A DNA stretch of 64,000 nt. Origin: Dolomedes plantarius. Lineage: Eukaryota > Arthropoda > Arachnida > Araneae > Dolomedidae. The translations under genes were made by a program, and so were the position numbers. The notes beneath the pieces were generated by a model. That model saw nothing but the letters and a program-made list of their open reading frames with translations, did not search any database and was not told where the DNA came from. Where the stretch lies: assembly GCA_907164885.2 (NCBI GenBank), contig OU015492.1, forward strand, positions 200,574,120 through 200,638,119, given 5' to 3'. Shown one piece after another: positions 56,961 through 64,000 of the stretch (position 1 is the stretch's first letter; each line of letters begins with the position of its first letter).

Positions 56961-57997
56961 GGTAAACGCATCAGTAATGGACCGGTTAAGAGAAAAATTG
57001 AAGTAAATCTGAATTTTCACAGCTATAGATAAAGCAAACTGCTCCAAATTTTTACCTGCCATTTTAATAACTTTCTTACATCTGTAGTAGCAATTGGAGC
57101 GCACTGGCTGCATTCATAAAAATATATATATATACATAAATAATAACTAACCTGATGCACCTATAATGGACCATTATTTTATCCGATGTACCCATAATGG
57201 GCCACCAAATAATGGGCCATCAATATCGCCCATCACAACATTAATGGGCCATTTATTGAATCTGTTATGGAACAAAAATCAATTCTACAATATCATAAAA
57301 TTGGAAAGAAAAGGAACTAAAAACATGATGTATATTTTTAAACCGGTTTATTTATTTTATAACGACACTACAACTACACTAAATATATAAAACTGAAATA
57401 TAACTGAAATATAAATTTATTAACTTAAACATCTAAAATTGAATTTACTTAAAAATTGTGGTTAACGTTGCCGGTGACGTACCGCTTTACTTGTCACAGC
57501 TGGTATGTTGTTGAAAATTTTGACATTTCTGAAAAAATAATTTGTGCCAATACTCGGGCTGGCCCAATGCAAGGACAGTGTAACAATTCGTGATCCCATG
57601 ATTGGTCATGCTATTTTGACAATGAAATCTAAGTTTTTTGTCATTTAATCAGTGTACAATTTGAATTATACATACTTTCGTAATGAATAATAGTTTAAGT
57701 CAATAAACAGGCATTATAGTACTTAAATAAAAATATTTGAAAAATTCACTTACCTTAAAAGATTTCTTAAGCAGGCATTAAAACAAACACAAATTTATTT
57801 CTCTCTAGCAGAATACACCTTACACTTCGCACAAAGTAAGGGAATGAACTGAATTTCAATGCTTAGGGATCCTCGCAGGTAGTAGCCAATGACCCTCACC
57901 CCTTTCACTGCCTAAGGTAACTATAATCCCTTAATTTCTCGACATTTCTAAAGGGTGGCCCATTATAAGGACATGGCCCATTATAGGTGCGTTTACC
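56961..57997. mobile_element. TTAA-flanked non-autonomous element (1037 bp)
   Basis: TTAA at 56957-56960 and 57998-58001. Left terminus GGTAAACGCATCAGTAATGG; right terminus reverse-complemented GGTAAACGCACCTATAATGG. Many copies of an AATGG(G/A)CCA motif sit near both ends (for example about 57165-57250 and 57955-57980), like subterminal transposase-binding repeats. No transposase. The TTAA target fits piggyBac or Kolobok. Its ends differ from the TTAA elements at 0.25 and 3.4 kb. Confidence 0.75.
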
Positions 57998-58390
57998 TTA
58001 ATTACTCAAATAAAATCAATACAAGAGGCACACAAAATTCTATTGTTTTCAGAAAGACTTTTAAAATATTAAATGCCTGACAAATTATTACTGAGGATAT
58101 TTCCCTATTGCAGTTTGACTGTCATCCTCACTTGCAATTTGCTTTGGTTTTACCATAGGCTACGTGATTTATTCTTAACTATATTTACTCTGTAGGAGTA
58201 GGATTCCATTCGCTTCTGATTAGACTGGACTGGGCCCCCGGTGTAGGGTAGGTTTATTTAAAAAAAAGTTTGTCCTGTGAACGATGCAGATGGTTCTCGT
58301 TAGCAAATGTTTCAGAGATATTTACATTAGGTATCTGTTTTACAGAATCTTTGTGAACCAGCTGAATTCCACCACTGGGTATATTATACG

Positions 58391-60540
58391 ACTAGCCGGG
58401 CTTTGCCCGGCTAGTCGTAAAATGCTCGGGCATTATACGACTATGCTCGGGCTTCGGCCAGCTACTCTCAGGCCATCCGTCTACCAGACATGTGGCTTTG
58501 AATTGAGTGAGAATTTTTTTAAGAGGCACTATTAATTTACTGTCTCCCCCAACCCTAAAAAAGAAAAAAATGTTATTCGTATAAACACCCACCACCACTT
58601 GATAGGAGATGAGCATACCTGCATTAGAAAAAGATAAATTTTCATGTGCCAGTCTGGAATTGAATTCTTACAGAACAGCATTTACCGCTTGAGACTCGAG
58701 CAAAATAAAATTTAAATATGTTTTCATAATTATAGTTTATTAAAACGAATGGGCATTAAAAAGCTTGTTTTTCAAGAAATTAATGAATTTAATTTTTTTA
58801 TTTTGCAGGGGAGCACATCCATTTTATTGGATATTGAGGTCATAAACACGATAAATAATGACAAACCCGCACAAAAACATTTACACAAAAAAAATTTATT
58901 TAGGTAAACTAATAAACTTTTTTTAATTTAATACAAAGTTAATTATTGAATTTTAAAAGTGTATTACTAATAGTTAATAGCAGTTAATTACTTATCAATT
59001 TACATTAAGATACATGAAATCTTTAAAACAATTTCTTTCGGCAGTAATACACAAAATATTTTGCAAATTGTACCACTAAAAGCTGTAATGTAAAAATGTC
59101 AAATTGTGGAATAATTGCTAACCAAAATTAATTTAAAAACTAATACCAGTATAAATAACATAAAAAAGCATGTGAAATATTATACGGATGAATAAAAAGA
59201 AATCCCAATATAAAAAATATAAATTCATAATTAAAGCCCTCAGAATTCATCTAGATTCAGTTTTTCATCATTGGAGCAAAAACCTGAAAAGTAAAAGGTA
59301 AAATACATACATTTAAAACAAACCACTAAAAGCTGAAAAGTAAAAATCTCAATTTTATTAACCAAAAATCAATTTAAAACTAAACAGTATAAATAACATA
59401 AAATAACGCATGTGTAATGTTATACACATCTCAGAATTTAGATAGCATCAGCCTTTCATCATTTAACCAGTAAAAGCTAAAAAGTAAAAATCTCAATTTT
59501 GTTAAACTTAAAAACTAAACACAGTATAAATAACATAGAATAAATAACAGTATAAATTATATAGTATAAATAAAAACTAAACAAAGTATCACTTGAATTG
59601 AATTTAAGTAAAATGTAAATAATTCAAAAAAATTAAAGTATATTAAAGTATAGGTAGAAGGCACTGACAAATGAAAAAAATAATAGAAATCTGCATTTAC
59701 GGTCTTCATGCACCATAAATGTAAGATTCTGTAGCAATGAACATCTCCATAAATGCAAGTATTTTGTAGCAAAAAAAAAGTATTAAAGTATAGGTAGAAG
59801 GCACTGGCAAACAAAAAAATTAATAGAAATCTGCAATTACGGCTCCATGTAACATAAATGCAAGATTCTGTAGCAATAAATATCTTCATAAATAAAATGC
59901 TCCTCTTTATTTGTGTCTTTCAAAAGTCTAAGAGGGCCTCTGGATAAACAACATTAAATGTTTTCCCATTCGGAGTCAAGATGTATAAATTTTCTTTTTT
60001 GCCAACCCTGGAACAACCTACATACAACTGACCATGGGAGAAACATGGATTTAGAAGATTAAGTCCTACAACTTGTAGAGTTTGGCCTTGTGCCTTGTTG
60101 AGGTCATCGCAAAACTGAGGCGTTCAAGGAACTGAAGACGTTTAAAATTAAATGGATGATCAGATGGGATTATCGGGATACGTGGAATTAATACTTCTTG
60201 TCCCGCACCTTGTCCAGTCATGATGGTGGCTTGAATGACATTTGACTTTAAATTCTTCACAGTAAGTCTTGTTCCATTGCACAGTATAGGTGGGTTAAGA
60301 TTCCTTAGAAGCATTATAGGTGCACCAATTTTCAGCTCCAGAATGTGTGAAGGTACTCCAGATAACTCCAATGAGTTTAACAACTCAGTTGTGTAGTTGA
60401 CTGCTTGATCTTTATCACATACAGTGTCGACCGATTTGTAAACATGAAGATTGGTAGGCAATTTCTTTAAAAGTTGTTTATTGATGGTGGTAACTGCTTC
60501 ATTTGTGGGTGCAAGTTTAAACACCCTTTTTGAATTGTTT
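58391..60540 (-). mobile_element. Helitron fragment, 3' part
   Basis: Minus-strand 3' terminus: GCCGGGCAAAGCCCGGCTAG ending at 58391, next base T on that strand. Upstream lies an AT-rich region with internal repeats (for example AAAAGCTGAAAAGTAAAAAT near 59320 and 59470; a ~115-bp repeat at about 59640-59890), then the helicase end. Motifs in the AT-rich part (TTTTTACTTTTCAGCTTTTAG) also occur at about 49948 in the large Helitron, so the two are related families. The 5' part is missing; the fragment stops where the long inverted repeat begins. Confidence 0.75.
59920..60524 (-). pseudogene. Helitron helicase C-terminus, frameshifted
   Basis: About 200 codons of the PIF1-like helicase end: LKIGAPIMLLRNLNPP, LIPRIPIIPSDHPFNFKRLQ, then after a one-base loss near 60105 the TINKAQGQT-type motif VI region and GQLYVGCSRVGKK, ending in TGA at 59920-59922. 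The 5' boundary is a truncation, not a start. Clearly diverged from the helicase at 47626-48693. Confidence 0.85.
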
Positions 60541-61190
60541 CATAACTACAGCACAGAAAACAAATATTCTATTTAATTTGTCAGTTGTATATAATTTTAT
60601 CAAATCATTTTGATTTATTTTCCACTGGGCATTTTTTTAGTATGCTTTGTGCACGAAGCCTAACCACAGCTTGTCCACACCTCGCTGTCTGCATCGCGTA
60701 TCGTATATTTAATATTTTGGCAACATACCATCTCGAAAGAAATCATTTGTGCCGTTTCATTGTTTCAAAATTTGATCAGTTCGCCCGATAAAACGATTTG
60801 CGTGATCTTGATACACGATAAAACGCCTTGCCTGATAATGATATACATCTTAATATGCAATTGCCTCGCTGATATAAAGAACTTAGACAAATGCGTATGA
60901 AAAACTGTGTGAAAAATTTGGCAGCATTAACCTGGTTCATAAACTGCTGGTCTGCCTATATGGCGCCCCCATAATAAAATGGCCAGCAAAACTGTGGTGA
61001 ATTATAGGCGAATGTCTTCGTGACAAATGCCTTCGCATTGAAAAAAAAAACATGGTTCAAAACACAGTGTTCACTCGATTGAACCGAATACATTGCATAG
61101 AATCTTTCAATAAGATGTCTCAATTTTCTTTCCTTAAAAAGCACAGGCATGTCATTATATGAGACCAATCATTTCGCATCATTATATTTA
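60513..61190 (+). repeat. Long inverted repeat, right arm
   Basis: Inverted partner of 56265-56795. About 105 bp longer because of a SINE at about 60948-61050. The inner end abuts the Helitron helicase fragment. Confidence 0.75.
60948..61050 (+). mobile_element. 5'-truncated SINE
   Basis: Same 3' part as the SINE at 17091-17312 (shared AAAATGGCCAGCAAAACTG, GAATTATAGGCGAATGTCTT and ACAAATGCC(T/C)(C/T)CGCATT) ending in a run of 10 A. The probable target duplication is AACCTGGTTCA/AACATGGTTCA either side. The left arm of the inverted repeat, near 56395, shows the site without the insertion. Confidence 0.8.
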
Positions 61191-61236
61191 AATAAAGAAA
61201 TGGTGCCACTTCTTTATTTAAATATAATGATGCGAA
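61173..61236. repeat. Perfect 27-bp hairpin
   Basis: Arms 61173-61199 and 61210-61236 are perfect reverse complements with a 10-base loop. A second hairpin (AGTAATACAAGT with ACTTGTATTACT) follows at about 61273-61303. Confidence 0.9.
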
Positions 61237-61239
61237 GTA

Positions 61240-64000
61240 ATACATTCGAAGTAGTAATACTTGTATGCACGAGTAATACAAGTATCTTAACTTGTATTAC
61301 TCCTGAATGTCGAAGAAGCCTCGGAATACTTCAAATCATAAAACAAGCTACAGCATTAACTTCCTTACTGTTCGGAATTGCTCGTATCAAACTATCATTT
61401 GTTATTACGGTGTAACGTATAATGACCACTATTCTACAAACCAATCAACCAGCTTCACAATGTTTATGATGTAGTTTGTCCAAAATGTCGTCTACACCTG
61501 ACGTACAGAATGTTTAGTCTATATTTCTTTGTCAGTCATTGCTTTTAAGATATTTGTTACAAACAGCAATTTATTCGTTGGGAAGCTTGATATATACCCA
61601 CAAAAGTGTATACATATCAAGCTTAACTGTACATTTAAATAGATATGAGTTTTAAGCAATTAATAGAAAAAATAGTGCATAATTCTGTAATAAAAAGCCA
61701 AAAATTGATGAAACGTTACATTCGGAGTCACATTAAAAGAAATCGTAATTTAACCGTTTGAAGTATTTCCCTACAATAGTTCAATTAATTCAGGTAGAAA
61801 ATTATACATTTCATCAATCGAAACTCTTCATGAAATGTTGAAGATAGCTTGAAAATTTTAAGAATAATATCATAAATTAAGCTTAAAATAACATCAGAAA
61901 TAGAAATAACGCACGAAAAATAAATATTGCCCTTAAAAATCGCTGTCGTAATAAATGAGAACAAAGAACTAAGTTAAAAGGGGTTTCTTCCCTGGGAAAA
62001 ACGTGAATACATGGTAACAACAGACTACGTCTTTACAGGAAAGGTTTTTATAAAGACATGCAGTTTCGTTGAATTGTAGTTTGTAATTTTAAATTGCACT
62101 CAAATTTAATTAAAGGTGAGATAAAAACTGTGAATAATTTTATGAAGGAAAGTTTTCTACGTGTATATATAATTAATTTTAGTTTTAAAGAATTCAGTCT
62201 TTAAAAGTAAAATTAATTATGTATACACCTAGAAAACTTTTTATTAACGAATGCTGAAGTGCTGGTCATTTGGTAAACGTAAGTGCTAAAAATTAAGGTA
62301 AAATATACCTGACATTGTATTAGCTCTCATATTACACTGTTTTAAGTGTGAGAATTTTTTAAATGTCTTCCCTTCACTGGTATTATTGAACTATAATTTC
62401 GTATTGGTTGCATTATCGGTAGGTGTGCAATAACTAAAAATTGCTTTGCTTCGATGATTTTATTTCTTAATTATATAAATTTCAATTAAAATATCTCGAT
62501 AGTTTTAAGAATTATATATTTAAAGTTAGAATCCACTATGGAGATATTATAAATGTAAAAAAAATAAGATACATCAAAACACATTTTATAGATATTTTTC
62601 TAAATATAAATAATTTTTAGCACGCGGACAGAAATAATTCTTCCTTATATGTATATACAAACATACGCCCTTATTTAAACATACAGATCTATGTATGCGA
62701 ATACGTACTAATTAGTTGTTCCAAAATGTTTTCCTTTTCATACGAAAATATTTATAAAATATGAATACCGTTGCATTTAAATGAATAATTAGTCCTCATT
62801 TAAATATAACAATAACTGGGAAGTAATTACTTTAATTAACCTATGGATTATAGAAACGATTTCTTTAAACACTTGAAGTAATTCTTTGATACTAATCTAT
62901 ATGATAATCACTACATTAATAAAAATTTATCATCGGCATATATTTAACTAGAAATCAGAAGAACTCTAAATCTTTATTAATTTTGATTGAGCAAATAGAG
63001 AAAATAATGTAAACGAAAATATTTTCAGAAATGTAATATTCATGAGATATTCATTCAGTCATACATTTTTTAAAAATAAATAATCTCTGTGCATATACTA
63101 AAATTTATTGAAGATATTTATAAAGATGAATTATAGAATTGACTTTATATTACCATAAGAATATTCCGCTTCTTTGAACCCTCTTTCTGTATCTAAATAT
63201 TCAGTTAATACTACGTTTTTCCTCTCTTTTAATTCCCCATTCCTGTGGTCATTGTTTTTAATAACCAGCAAGGTGTGCTTTGGAAAAAAAAAATTCAATC
63301 TCTTAACAAGGGAAAATTTTGGAAACAGGGATATCGTACATAACATTTGATCTTTCAGAACCAATTACTTTGGTGTTTAAGTTTATGTGAATAAATGAAT
63401 ATAAAATTTAAGTGATAGATTCCCAGATATCAGTTATACCGTTACTTAAAAGATTAAACAGCTTCAAAAAAGTTATATCCGAAATATCACCTGCACTTTT
63501 TAAACTCATATTTTGCAGTAAAGGTAAATTAATAGTATCGTAACCCAGTGAAAGTGAATAATATTAAGCAACAGAAATATGCCATCTTAGATTTAATTTA
63601 GTTATGAGTCATACGAAAATATTTTTATAGGTAAATTCACAAAGAAATGTGTTAAATAAAAAAAAATTATTAAAAAATACCTGTCAAGGATCAATCAGAG
63701 TAGTTATACGTGAACTAAAGGTAACGTGCCAGTGTAGACCAAGTATATTTTGTTATCCGGTGGTTGTAAATATTACAAAGAAAATAAAATATTTTAATTT
63801 ACATTAAATTTATTTACGATAATGTATAAAGTATTTTAATACGGTATATTCATGATGAAATGATATAAAAGTAAAACGTTATTTAAAAAAGAAATTTATC
63901 CAAGGGCAATTAAAATAACTGGAAATACATAAACCATATGATGACATAAAACATAGAACCTATGTCATACTTATCACTGGTAACAAGGAAGAGAAGTTTT
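61240..64000. other. AT-rich gene-free right end
   Basis: No recognisable frame. Hairpins at about 61273-61303, 61584-61624 (AAGCTTGATAT arms) and 62149-62240. GTTTAGTCTATATTTCTTTGTCAGTCA near 61512 faintly resembles the small Helitron 5' region. Confidence 0.4.
62149..62240. repeat. 43-bp imperfect hairpin
   Basis: Arms 62149-62191 and 62198-62240 match at 40 of 43 positions with a 6-base loop. The AT-rich arms begin AAAGTTTTCTA. It may be a tiny foldback element. Confidence 0.8.

Noticed and set aside
61478..61560. Another Helitron 5' end
   Set aside because: It resembles the small Helitron only over a short stretch (GTTTAGTCTAT, GTCAGTCA), with no TC start or matching 3' end.

Overview
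This window looks like intergenic DNA from a eukaryote, most likely an arthropod. It is strongly AT-rich, full of (TA)n microsatellites and tandem repeats, and almost every recognisable coding stretch belongs to a transposable element. The element mix (BEL/Pao, Ty3/gypsy, mariner, Tc1, a hAT-type MITE, tRNA-derived SINEs, an OTU-domain Helitron) would fit an arachnid such as a spider, but the species cannot be fixed from the sequence. I found no host gene that I can identify, no rRNA and no free-standing tRNA.

Layout. 0.2-5.2 kb: four foldback or MITE-type DNA elements, two bounded by TTAA and two by TA; one carries a 789-bp non-autonomous Helitron whose ends are confirmed by a paralogous empty site. 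5.35-6.6 kb: about five copies of a ~242-bp satellite. 9.3-9.9 kb: a pogo-like MITE inside a (TA)n tract. 10.2-15.7 kb: a mariner element broken by a 176-bp hAT-type MITE (8-bp target duplication) and by a decayed Ty3/gypsy element on the minus strand. 16-17.3 kb: two tRNA-derived SINEs. 17.3-23.2 kb: a BEL/Pao retrotransposon with LTRs of equal length that read as identical and a 5-bp target duplication, but a badly damaged pol. 23.4-24.3 kb: a dead Tc1/mariner-superfamily transposase split by a second hAT MITE. 25.1-26.1 kb: a ~210-bp tandem array. 27.1-28.1 kb: a mariner remnant and a SINE. 31.3-34.2 kb: two Tc1-like elements. 37.2-38.3 kb: the tail of a non-LTR retrotransposon beside a degenerate tandem array.

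41.2-50.1 kb: the centrepiece, a nearly intact Helitron of about 8.9 kb. It encodes an OTU protease-like domain, a six-unit 15-residue repeat, a zinc-binding region, a rolling-circle Rep nuclease and a PIF1-like helicase, interrupted only by one in-frame stop codon. 51.05-51.95 kb: four near-identical 225-bp repeats that keep one frame open. 55.1-55.6 kb: a GC-richer patch with CCAAT motifs. 56.3-61.2 kb: long inverted repeats flanking a TTAA element and a second Helitron fragment. 61.2-64 kb: AT-rich DNA with strong hairpins.

The elements do not form a pathway; they record successive insertions. Nesting gives relative ages: mariner before hAT MITE and gypsy; TTAA foldback before small Helitron; the inverted-repeat family before its SINE. 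BEL is the youngest dated insertion because its LTRs have not diverged.
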